From the NCBI RefSeq assembly GCF_964340395.1, contig NC_135567.1, forward strand, positions 15,987,806 to 16,051,805: a stretch of DNA of 64,000 bases. The letters run 5' to 3'. Of this stretch, positions 54,001 through 60,575 are shown one piece after another. The stretch is from Glandiceps talaboti (lineage: Eukaryota > Hemichordata > Enteropneusta > Spengelidae). Below the pieces are notes generated by a model. The model did no database searches, was not told the origin of the DNA, and saw only the letters and a list, made by a program, of their open reading frames with translations. Each line of letters starts with the position of its first letter. Position 1 is the stretch's first letter. The position numbers and the translations under genes are program-made.

Positions 54001-56439
54001 TTCAATAGGAGGAACTGGTCCAGGAGCATAATACACAAGGCACAGTGTGGTACCGTCTTTGATCAAACAGAGAGTTCCCATTGGAAAGTCGTCGAAGCAG
54101 ACTTCTGCCTGATCTGGTGGTGTAGGATTCAGTTGTGTAGTTGTTTTCTCATTAGCTGTAGTTGTTGAACATGCAGACCCAACACACTCTGTAGTCTTTG
54201 GTGGGGTGACTGTTGTAGATGGTAAAGGAAGTGTTGTGTTTGGTGCATCTCTACAATTTACAATCAAGGTATTCTCTCCCAAAGTAACTGTGAGACAAAT
54301 GTCATTGTTATTTAAAGTGAGACAGATTTGCAGAGACTTGATCGGATCTGGTAGATTTTCTTTAGGAACGCAAATTTGACCCTCTCCACAAAATGGTGGA
54401 CATTCTGGTGTAGTTGTTGGACTGAGTGTTGGACGTGTTATTTCAGTTGGGTCGAAGCAGAATAAGTCAACAGGAGGAACTGGTCCAGGAGCATCATACA
54501 CAAGGCACAGTAGTGTACCGTCTTTGATCAAACAGACAGTTCCCAGTGGAAAGTCGTCGAAGCAGACTTCTGCCTGATCTGGTGGTGTAGGATTCAGTTG
54601 TGTAGTTGTTTTCTCATTAGCTGCAGTTGTTGAACATGAAGACCCAACACACTCTGTAGTCTTTGGTGGGGAGACTGTAGATGGTAAAGGAAGTGTTGAG
54701 TTTGGTGCATCTCTACAATTTTCAATGAATGTTTTGTCTTGTATAGTAACTGTGAGGCAAATGCCAGTGTTATTTAACGTGAGACAGATTTGCAGAGAAT
54801 TGAGTGGAGTTGGTAGATTTTCTTCAGGAACACAGATTTGACCCTCTCCACAAAATGGTGGACATTCTGGTGTAGCTGTTGGACTGAGTGTTGGACGTGT
54901 TATTTCAGTTGGGTCGAAGCAGAACAAGTGAACAGGAGGAACTGGTCCAGGAGCATCATACAGAAGGCACAGTGTGGTACCGACTTTGATCAAACAGAGA
55001 TTTCCCATTGGAAAGTCGTCGAAGCAGACTTCTGCCTGATCTGGTGGTGTAGGATTCAGTTGTGTAGTTGTTTTCTCACTAGCTGCAGTTGTTGAACATG
55101 CAGACCCAACACACTCTGTAGTCTTTGGTGGGGTGACTGTTGTAGATGGTAAAGGAAGTGTTGCGTTTGGTGCATCTCTACAATTTTCAATCAAGGTATT
55201 CTCTCCCAAAGTAACAGTGAGACAAATGTCATTGTTATTTAAAGTGAGACAGATTTGCAGAGACTTGATCGGATCTGGTAGATTTTCTTCAGGAACGCAA
55301 ATTTGACCCTCTCCACAAAATGGTGGACATTCTGGTGTATCTGTTGGATCGAGTGTTGGACGTGTTATTTCAGTTGGGTCGAAGCAGAACAATTCAATAG
55401 GAGGAACTGGTCCAGGATAATCATACACAAGGCACAGTAGTGTACCGTCTTTGATCAAACAGATAGTTCCCATTGGAAAGTCATCGAAGCAGACTTCTGC
55501 CTGATCCACTGGCGTTTGATTCAGCTGTGGAAGTCTATCCTTCCGAATTGTTGACATTGGTCTTGATTTTGCCATACTCTTTGTCGTTGCAGTGTTTGAT
55601 TTGTCCTCTGCTACGTGTAGTAACGCTGATATCTCTTCCTTGTGTTTGTTTAATGCGCATATATAGTTGATTTCTCGTGCTTTATCATTCAAACCCTGAG
55701 TATTTGTATTTTTCTTCAATTTAGTGACTTGTATAGATTCATATCTACATGTGCCAATCCCAGTATCTTCTGCTGTTTTCAGTTTGACCATTAGACAATC
55801 ATTGGTATTGTTTATAGATAGGTCTAGGTCAACATAACATTGTTGCTTGGCAACAGAAGCCAGGTAGTTACAGAGTCCTTTATACGGTTTGATTGGAACT
55901 TTAAGTCTCCAACGCTTGATACTTTCAATTTGAATTGAAATTAGATTTAAGGAGGTTGTCTCTGTTATTAAATTACCTGAATTTTGTGAACTGTCCTGGA
56001 ATGTTCTCAGAGCAACACTGTCGTCTTTGTCAGCGCACATATATGGAATTCCTGAATGAAAAACGTCACACATACAGGTTATAGGTGGCTGCAAACAGAG
56101 TGGAAAACATTGCTGTTTGTACACAGCGTTTTGTTTTGAACTTTGAATCTTCTTATCTCCATATTCCACACTGTTAACCAAATTACCAAAGTCTTCTAAA
56201 TTATTCCGTTTTACTCTGTTTGCCATTGTACCGAGCTTACCTCCATAGTATAATATTTTTTTCAACATAGATTTAGTCGACAGTGAGATGACATCATGTT
56301 CTCGTTTTTTCTCGTTCGAACTTACCGTGTTGCTCTTTCCTAAAACATCACTGGGAGTGTTATTAATCTTGTATCCGTGTATTATGCTGATCATGAAGAT
56401 GACAAGTGTCAAAATACGAAATATCAAGAAGCAATCCAT
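42010..56439 (-). CDS. Giant secreted cysteine-rich repeat protein, 4,809 aa, single exon
   Basis: One uninterrupted frame of 14,430 bp from ATG 56439. Residues 1-24 are a signal peptide (MDCFLIFRILTLVIFMISIIHG). Residues 25-310 are a unique region with its own cysteines. From about residue 311 there are 29 complete units of about 155 residues and a partial thirtieth that ends AENID-stop. Each unit has 12 cysteines, two N-glycosylation sequons in many copies (NNT, NST) and a Thr/Pro/Ser-rich linker (PLPSTTVSPPKTTEC; EKTTTQLNPTPPDQ) likely to be O-glycosylated. Units alternate between type A (DPIKSLQICLTLNNNDIC) and type B (TPLNSLQICLTLNNTGIC). There is no membrane segment or GPI tail. I recognise no named domain. 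The architecture suggests an extracellular structural, mucus, cuticle or adhesive glycoprotein (inference). The absence of any intron in 14.4 kb is unusual beside intron-rich neighbours. Plus-strand 77- and 85-residue frames recurring every 465 or 930 bp are shadows. Confidence 0.9.
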   Translation of the reverse strand: MDCFLIFRILTLVIFMISIIHGYKINNTPSDVLGKSNTVSSNEKKREHDVISLSTKSMLKKILYYGGKLGTMANRVKRNNLEDFGNLVNSVEYGDKKIQSSKQNAVYKQQCFPLCLQPPITCMCDVFHSGIPYMCADKDDSVALRTFQDSSQNSGNLITETTSLNLISIQIESIKRWRLKVPIKPYKGLCNYLASVAKQQCYVDLDLSINNTNDCLMVKLKTAEDTGIGTCRYESIQVTKLKKNTNTQGLNDKAREINYICALNKHKEEISALLHVAEDKSNTATTKSMAKSRPMSTIRKDRLPQLNQTPVDQAEVCFDDFPMGTICLIKDGTLLCLVYDYPGPVPPIELFCFDPTEITRPTLDPTDTPECPPFCGEGQICVPEENLPDPIKSLQICLTLNNNDICLTVTLGENTLIENCRDAPNATLPLPSTTVTPPKTTECVGSACSTTAASEKTTTQLNPTPPDQAEVCFDDFPMGNLCLIKVGTTLCLLYDAPGPVPPVHLFCFDPTEITRPTLSPTATPECPPFCGEGQICVPEENLPTPLNSLQICLTLNNTGICLTVTIQDKTFIENCRDAPNSTLPLPSTVSPPKTTECVGSSCSTTAANEKTTTQLNPTPPDQAEVCFDDFPLGTVCLIKDGTLLCLVYDAPGPVPPVDLFCFDPTEITRPTLSPTTTPECPPFCGEGQICVPKENLPDPIKSLQICLTLNNNDICLTVTLGENTLIVNCRDAPNTTLPLPSTTVTPPKTTECVGSACSTTTANEKTTTQLNPTPPDQAEVCFDDFPMGTLCLIKDGTTLCLVYYAPGPVPPIELFCFDPTEITRPTLAPTATPECPPFCGEGQICVPEENLPTPLNSLQICLTLNNTGICLTVTIEDKTLIENCRDAPNSTLPLPSTVSPPKTTECVGSACSTTAANEKTTTQLNPTPPDQAEVCFDDFPLGTICLIKDGTLLCLVYDYPGPVPPVDLFCFDPTEITRPTLDPTATPECPPFCGEGQICIPEENLPDPIKSLQICLTLNNNDICLTVTLGENTLIENCRRVPNATLPLPSTTVSPPKTTECVGSSCSTTATREKTTTQLNPTPPDQAEVCFDEFPLGTVCLIKDGTTLCLLYYAPGPVPPIELLCFDPTEIRRPTLCPTATPECPPFCGEDQICVPEENLPTPLNSLQICLTLNNTGICLTVTLGENTLIENCRDAPNSTLPLPSTTVSPPKTTECLGSSCSTTAANDKTTTQLNPTPPDQAEVCFDDFPLGTVCLIKDGTLLCLVYDAPGPIPPIDLFCFDPTEITRPTLDPTDTPECPPFCGEGQICIPEENLPDPIKSLQICLTLNNNDICLTVTLGENTLIVNCRDAPNSTLPLPSTTVSPPKTTECLGSLCSTTATREKTTTQLNPTPPDQAEVCFDDFPMGTLCLIKDGTTLCLLYYAPGPVPPIELLCFDPTEITRPTHGPTATPECPPFCGEGQICVPEENLPTPLNSMQICLTLNNTGICLTVTIEDNTLIENCRDAPNSTLPLPSTTVSPPKTTECLGSSCSTTAANDKTTTQLNPTPPDQAEVCFDDFPLGTICLIKDGTLLCLVYDYPGPVPPVDLFCFDPTEITRPTLDPTATQECPPFCGEGQICIPEENLPDPIKSLQICLTLNNNDICLTVTLGENTLIENCRRVPNATLPLPSTTVSPPKTTECVGSSCSTTATREKTTTQLNPTPPDQAEVCFDDFPMGTLCLIKDGTTLCLLYYAPGPVPPIELLCFDPTEITRPTHGPTATPECPPFCGEGQICVPEENLPTPLNSMQICLTLNNTGICLTVTIEDNTLIENCRDAPNSTLPLPSTTVSPPKTTECLGSSCSTTAANDKTTTQLNPTPPDQAEVCFDDFPLGTVCLIKDGTLLCLVYDAPGPIPPIDLFCFDPTEITRPTLDPTATPECPPFCGEGQICIPEENLPDPIKSLQICLTLNNNDICLTVTLGENTLIENCRDAPNSTLPLPSTTVSPPKTTECLGSLCSTTATREKTTTQLNPTPPDQAEVCFDDFPLGTICLIKDGTTLCLLYYAPGPVPPIELLCFDPTEITRPTHGPTATPECPPFCGEGQICVPEENLPTPLNSLQICLTLNNTGICLTVTIEDNTLIENCRDAPKSTLPLPSTTVSPPKTTECLGSSCSTTAANDKTTTQLNPTPPDQAEVCFDDFPLGTVCFIKDSTLLCLVYDAPGPVPPVDLFCFDPTEITRPTLSPTTTPECPPFCGEGQICVPKENLPDPIKSLQICLTLNNNDICLTVTLGENTLIVNCRDAPNSTLPLPSTTVSPPKTTECLGSLCSTTATREKTTTQLNPTPPDQAEVCFDDFPMGTLCLIKDGTTLCLLYYAPGPVPPIELLCFDPTEITRPTHGPTATPECPPFCGEGQICVPEENLPTPLNSMQICLTLNNTGICLTVTIEDNTLIENCRDAPNSTLPLPSTTVSPPKTTECLGSSCSTTAANDKTTTQLNPTPPDQAEVCFDDFPLGTVCLIKDGTLLCLVYDAPGPIPPIDLFCFDPTEITRPTLDPTATPECPPFCGEGQICIPEENLPDPIKSLQICLTLNNNDICLTVTLGENTLIENCRDAPNSTLPLPSTTVSPPKTTECLGSLCSTTATREKTTTQLNPTPPDQAEVCFDDFPLGTICLIKDGTTLCLLYYAPGPVPPIELLCFDPTEITRPTHGPTATPECPPFCGEGQICVPEENLPTPLNSLQICLTLNNTGICLTVTIEDNTLIENCRDAPKSTLPLPSTTVSPPKTTECLGSSCSTTAANDKTTTQLNPTPPDQAEVCFDDFPLGTVCFIKDGTLLCLVYDAPGPIPPIDLYCFDPTEITRPTLDPTATPECPPFCGEGQICIPEENLPDPIKSLQICLTLNNNVICLTVTLGENTLIVNCRDAPNTTLPLPSTTVAPPKTTQCVGSSCSTTAAHEKTTTQLNPTPPDQAEVCFDDFPMGTLCMIKDGTTLCLLYYAPGPLPPIELFCFDPTEIKRPTLGPTATTECPPFCGEGQICVSEENLPTPLNSMQICLTLNNTGICLTVTIEDNTLIENCRDAPNSTLPLPSTTVSPPKTTECVGSSCSTTAANEKTTTQLNPTSPDQAEVCFDDFPLGTICLIKDGTLLCLVYDAPGPIPPVELFCFDPTEITRPTLDPTATPECPPFCGEGQICVSEENLPTPLNSMQICLTLNNTGICLTVTIEDNTLIENCRDAPNSTLPLPSTTVSPPKTTECVGSSCSTTAANDKTTTQLNPTSPDQAEVCFDDFPLGTICLIKDGTLLCLVYDAPGPIPPVELFCFDPTEITRPTLDPTATPECPPFCGEGQICVPEEVLPTPLNSLQICLKLNNTGICLTVTIEDNTLIENCRDAPKSTLPLPSTTVSPPKTTECVGSSCSTTAANDKTTTQLNPTPPDQAEVCFDDFPMGTLCLIKDGTTLCFLYYAPGPVPPIELFCFDPTEITRPTLDPTATPECPPFCGEGQICVPEENLPTPLNSMQICLTLNNTGICLTVTIEDKTLIENCRDAPIPTLPLPFTTVTPPKTTECVGSSCSTTAANEKTTTQLNPTPPDQAEVCFDDFPLGTVCLIKDGTLLCLVYDAPGPIPPVELFCFDPTEITRPTLDPTATPECPPFCGEGQICVPEENLPDPIKSLQICLTLNNNDVCLTVTLGENTLIVSCRDAPNSTLPVPSTTVTPPKTTQCVGSSCSTTAAHEKTTTQLNPTPPDQAEVCFDDFPMGTLCLIKDSTTLCLLYYAPGPLPPIELFCFDPTEITRPTLGPTATTECPPFCGEGQICIPDENLPDPIKSLQICLTLNNNDICLTVTLGENTLIVNCRDAPNTTLPLPSTTVAPPKTTQCVGSSCSTTAAHEKTTTQLNPTPPDQAEVCFDDFPMGTLCLIKDGTTLCLLYYAPGPLPPIELFCFEPTEIKRPTLGPTATPECPPFCGEGQICVSEENLPTPLNSMQICLTLNNTGICLTVTIEDNTLIENCRDAPNSTLPLPSTTVSPPKTTECLGSSCSTTAANEKTTTQLNPTPPDQAEVCFDDFPLGTICLIKDGTLLCLVYDAPGPLPPVELFCFDPTEITRPTLDPTATPECPPFCGEGQICVPEENLPDPIKSLQICLTLNNNDVCLTVTLGENTLIVNCRDAPNTTLPLPSTTVAPPKTTQCVGSSCSTTAAHEKTTTQLNPTPPDQTEVCFDDFPMGTLCMIKDGTTLCLLYYAPGPLPPIELFCFEPTEIKRPTLCPTATPECPPFCGEGQICVSEENLPTPLNSMQICFTLNNTGICLTVTIEDNTLIENCRDAPKSTLPLPSTTVSPPKTTECLGSSCSTTAAHEKTTTQLNPTPPDQAEVCFDDFPLGTICLIKDGTLLCLLYYAPGPIPPVELFCFDPTEITRPTLDPTATPECPPFCGEGQICIPEENLPTPLNSLQICLTLNNTGICLTVTMEDKTLIENCRDAPNSTLPLPSTTVAPPKTTQCVGSSCSTTAAHEKTTTQLNPTPPDQAAVCFDDFPMGTLCLIKDSTTLCLLYDAPGPVPPVELFCFDPTEITRPTLGPTAIPECPPFCGEGQICVPEENLPTPRNSMQICLTLNNTGICLTVTIEDKTLIENCRDAPNPTLPLPSTTVSPPKTTECVGSSTTAANEKTTTQLNPTPPDQAEVCFDDFPMGTLCLIKDGTLLCLMYDAPGPVPPVDLFCFDPTEITRPTLDPTATPECPPFCGEGQICVPEENLPDPIKSLQICLTLNNNDICLTVTLGENTLIENCRDAPNTTLPLPSTTVAPPKTTQCVGSSCSTTAASEKTTTQLNPTPPDQAENID
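42019..55512. repeat. 465-bp coding tandem repeat (29 units) with 930- and 1,860-bp higher-order periods
   Basis: A and B units alternate through the middle of the array (930-bp period). Between about 48060 and 51370 the sequence repeats at 1,860 bp: the 1.45-kb blocks 48060-49510 and 49920-51370 differ at only a few bases by eye. Edge units (42-47 kb) are more mixed, with A-type fronts joined to B-type backs. Confidence 0.95.
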
Positions 56440-56508
56440 TGTAGCCCGTTACTACTGACAGAGCCTGTTGTTTTTACTGCATAGTGAAAAGCTGGGATTG
56501 ACCACTTC

Positions 56509-56516
56509 TGACGTCA
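56509..56516 (-). promoter_or_regulatory. CRE palindrome 70 bp upstream of the giant gene's ATG
   Basis: TGACGTCA, the full CREB/ATF palindrome. No convincing TATA box nearby. Confidence 0.4.
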
Positions 56517-56681
56517 GTAACGATATGCTATCAGTTAACGGTGCAAATCTATCATATTCCGATGTTGAAAAAGACGAAAGATTATAAACTTTGGACATTA
56601 GAGGTGCTATTCGGAAGCAAGAATTGAGTTGAGTAAGTTGTGTACCAGTCATTTGTGTGTCAAGGGTAAGGTAACGTGCAG

Positions 56682-56684
<3 letters not shown>

Positions 56685-56718
<34 letters not shown>

Positions 56719-56868
56719 GCGCGCACACACACACACAATGCATACATGCACATTCACAAACATACATTTTTACACACACACATACATACATTAAATACAA
56801 ACATACATACATACATACATACATACATACACACATACATACATACATACATACATACACACATACAC
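56685..56868. repeat. (CA)n and (CATA)n compound microsatellite
   Basis: CA tract with a CACGCGCG interruption (56685-56740), then CATA blocks (56780-56868). Confidence 0.9.
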
Positions 56869-57297
56869 ATCTCAGTAATGAAACACACACCAAAATACAT
56901 ATCTTTTAACACATATTATTTTAATTCTTATATATATATTTCAAATGATACATAGTATAGGTTTGGATTTATAAGTTACACATATAAGTTAAAACACACA
57001 CAATGCATGAAATAAAGACAGGTCAATAATAAATATATCTCATAAATACATAGGGGGTTATAGATCTTGTCGCAGGTTTTCAGGGTAATATATTGATTTG
57101 TTCATGGAATCACTTACAAATGACTATTTTATATAAAAAATGTGCCCTGATATCACAATTCACAACACATATTAACTTTTCAACTGTAAGGGACGATCGC
57201 ACAATGTTGCACATGCTCAATACATAAATTTCATTTACTGAACCACACTGATATTTAGTGTGTACGATACAGACATACGTGCCACGCTATCAGTCAG

Positions 57298-57840
57298 CAC
57301 CACAGTTGTTAAGAAGCCTGATAGGGCTGAAAAACACAGTGTATCTTACAGTCTAGTGTAGTGGTTTAGAAGCCTGATAGGGCTGAACAACATGATGTAT
57401 CTTACAATCTAGTGTAGTGGTTTAGAAGTCTGATAGGGCTGAACAACATGATGTATCTTACAATCTAGTGTAGTGGTTTAGAAGTCTGATAGGGCTGAAC
57501 AACATGATGTATCTTACAATCTAGTGTAGTGGTTTAGAAGTCTGATAGGGCTGAACAACACAATGTATCTTACAATCTAGTGTAGTGGTTTAGAAGCCTG
57601 ATAGGGCTGAACAACATGATGTATCTTACAATCTAGTGTAGTGGTTTAGAAGTCTGATAGGGCTGAACAACACAATGTATTTTACAGTCTAGTGTAGTGG
57701 TTAAGAAGCCTGATAGGGCTGAACAACACAATGTATCTTACAGTCTAGTGTAGTGGTTTAGAAGCCTGATAGGGCTGAACAACACAACGTATCTCACAGT
57801 CTAGTGTAGTGGTTTAGAAGCCTGATAGGGCTGAACAACC
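57298..57840. repeat. 56-bp minisatellite, about 9.5 copies
   Basis: Unit contains tagtggtttagaagcctgat, agggctgaacaacatgatg and tatcttacaatctagtg. Copies differ mainly in aacaacatgatg versus aacaacacaatg. Confidence 0.9.
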
Positions 57841-58650
57841 CGAGTGTGACATTGTGTGATCGTCCCTGAGTCCCAAACAAATTTCCCACTAAAGGCCGTC
57901 TGCAGAAATAATTATCAACTGAAATAAAAAAGGACAATGTCTATAGTATTACATATAAGCATAGATAACCAACTAATTTGACAAATTTTGGTCAATGTAT
58001 AACATTCCTCTAATTTAACCCCAAAATAAAGATAATTTACACCTAAAAGTTTGAGATGAACAAGAATTTGTTTTTAAAAAAAATGGCGAGAAGAAGCCTA
58101 TTAAAAGATGTGTGATGTGTTCCAGACTATGACACTTTTGGTATACAAGTATTTCACCCTCTCACTACAAAACCTGTGACAAGACATCTCAATTTTTATC
58201 ATTTTGTTTTTTCCACTTCAATGGGGAAAAAAAAAATGTACGCAAACCAAATAAATAAAAAGATATTTTAAAAAAATTAAATTTTTGAAAAGTTTGTATT
58301 CTGACAAATACAGCAGTAATTGGTTTTGTGTGGGGAAAGAGATATTTGAAGTGTAATAATGATGGTATCTCCTGAGTTTTTAGTTCAGGAGACACATGCT
58401 GAGTTATAGACTATTAAACATAACATACAGATAACATCTCCAGGTGTACAATATCTATCCCAGGTGTATTGTCTAAGTACAGATGTACTTGACCTTTGAA
58501 TATGCTAATTATAATATTCAAATATTGTTCATTAAACATGGCTGCCTTTGTAAAACCAAGGCATGACAATGACAATATTACTTTCTCCTCATCTACCACT
58601 TTTGATAAAGTTGTTATGCATGCCATACCACATGATACTGCCAAACCTTT
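57841..58650. other. Intergenic, nothing recognised
   Basis: No exon pattern, RNA gene or clear repeat was seen between the 56-bp minisatellite and the first CArG cluster. Confidence 0.4.
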
Positions 58651-58910
58651 TGACACAAATTTGCATGAAAAGCCATATTTGGTGCCGGCCTGTCCATATA
58701 TGGATAAAACAATGCAGTTTGATCAAATAAGGTACAAGTAAAATACCAAATATAGTATTATTACTAAATATGGAACATACCCTTATTTGACACAAATTTG
58801 TATGGAACTGCCATATTTGGTGTTTTGATATCCATATATGGATAAAATTACATAACAACCAAATAAGGTAAGCAAAGCACCAAATATGGTATGCTTATTA
58901 CTAAATATGG
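58650..58910. repeat. CArG cluster 1: about 125-bp tandem pair
   Basis: Two copies of a unit beginning gacacaaattt. Perfect CC(A/T)6GG sites start at 58673, 58694, 58811, 58832, 58859 and 58880, with near-matches (CTAAATATGG, TCAAATAAGG) at equivalent positions. Confidence 0.85.
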
Positions 58911-59107
58911 CATATTTTCACATATTCAGAGGTTTTCAAGAACACTTAGAAGTAATGGTATTATTAATTATTGATCTATAAAAAACACTTTCAAACAAAA
59001 AGGTCTTTATGTACTATCTACTTAGAGTGTGTGTCTTGGTGAAAATGAAATGTAGTTGTAGTGTATAGGGTAACTACATGCTTAATTTGCTCACCTGCAG
59101 TAATTGC

Positions 59108-59410
59108 GCCTTTGGTTTACTAAGATAGACACAAACTAAAACTATTGTCGCAACATGTTGATAAAACAGTGATAAGCTATTGAATGGATGTTGGTTTAAT
59201 TATAGTCTCAGTAGGGAGGCATTGCAGTGTTTTATTGACAGAGTTCCCTAAACTTGCAGTGCTGTTTCGAGACTTCCAATGTTTACACTATGTTGATCAC
59301 AGGGTGATTAGAATCACACAACAGAGGAACTGCTATCACCCACTTGTATAATCTACCACATTCAAGAACAATAGTTTTAGGTTGCCCATATCATAGTAAA
59401 CCAAAGGCTA
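59108..59410. mobile_element. Foldback element, family FB3
   Basis: Ends cctttggtttactaagatag..aaactattgt and the complement acaatagtttta..catagtaaaccaaaggc; about 300 bp. A right-half copy follows at 59480-59631. Confidence 0.7.
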
Positions 59411-59479
59411 AATTACTGCAGTGGTATTTGTACTCACAGATGGATAGCATTTTCTGACTGTCATAATTTTGTTGCAAAA

Positions 59480-59631
59480 ATTTCAAAAGACTTCCAATGT
59501 TTACACTGTCTTCATTACAGGGTGATTATTTCCGCATAATGATGACATCACTATCGCCCACTTGTGTAATCTAACACATCAAACACCAAAAGTTCTAAGT
59601 TTGTGTCTACCTTAGTAAGCCAAAAGCTGTG
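59480..59631. mobile_element. Foldback family FB3, right half
   Basis: Shares gacttccaatgtttacac, cgcccacttgtgtaatcta and the terminal tagtttgtgtctacct-like repeat with 59108-59410. Confidence 0.6.
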
Positions 59632-59917
59632 TTTCTGCAGTAGTAAGTGAGAACTTGTCTGTCACCTTTCCAAATTTGCTTTAAAAGAACTCTGGCAACA
59701 GCACAGAACATGCAAGGGTGGTGTCAAAACAAAAAATCGCAAGGCAAAAAAATGCATACAACAGGAACAGTTACACACTGTTAACAATTCACATTTCATA
59801 TTCAACAAAATCTCAGACAATAATACACAATCTGCCAAAGTTTGTTATCGAAAAATTGCTTACAATAGTTGTTACGACTTATTCGATATATGGTATGCTT
59901 CCATATATTGTACAATG

Positions 59918-60052
59918 CCTTATATGGTATCACTCCTAATATGGTATCATTCCATATAGTTATTCCTTATATGGTATCATTCTTAATATAAATTTCCATG
60001 ATATCAATCCTTATATGGTATAATTCCTTATATGGTGTCATGCCTTTTATGG
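59918..60052. repeat. CArG cluster 2: CCTTATATGG-type sites
   Basis: Perfect CArG boxes start at 59918, 59935, 59965, 60009, 60026 and 60043, mostly followed by TATCAT or TATAAT. Spacings are 17-44 bp. Confidence 0.85.
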
Positions 60053-60226
60053 TATAATTACTTATATGGTATCATCTTTATGATCCTATGTGGAATCTAA
60101 ATATTTTGAAATGAAATAAATTATCATATACTTCTCATAGATACTCTTGCTTTTGTTAAATTATGATTTTTCAATACAATATTTAGAGTTTCATTTTTAG
60201 GTTATTGGTTATGCATGATTAAAGTA

Positions 60227-60542
60227 CCATATTTGGAATACAAATGTTCGTATAAGGCTGACTGACAACATCACTTCCATTTATGGATGTATCAATGAAT
60301 ATTACTTCCATATATGGATGTATCAATGCCCACTGGTTAAATAACTACAGCACTTCCATATATGGGTGTATCAATGTCTATTGGCTGACTGGCTTAATCA
60401 TATTCCATATATGGAAGTATCAATGCCCATTGGTTAAATAACTATATCACTTCCATATATGGATGTATTAATGTCTATTGGCTGACTGGCTTCATCATAT
60501 TCCATATATGGATGTATCAATGAATATCACTTCCATATATGG
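60227..60542. repeat. CArG cluster 3: CCATATATGGATGTATCAATG repeats
   Basis: Perfect CArG boxes start at 60227, 60277, 60308, 60356, 60405, 60453, 60502 and 60533. Six of the successive spacings are 48-50 bp. Linkers include tctattggctgactggctt. The cluster ends 34 bp before the Atos stop codon. Confidence 0.85.
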
Positions 60543-60575
60543 ATGTAGCAATGTGTGTTTATTGGCTGACAGACT

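Noticed and set aside
46009-55095. Repeated 77- and 85-residue plus-strand frames
   Set aside because: They recur at the 465/930-bp period of the minus-strand giant gene and are antisense shadows.
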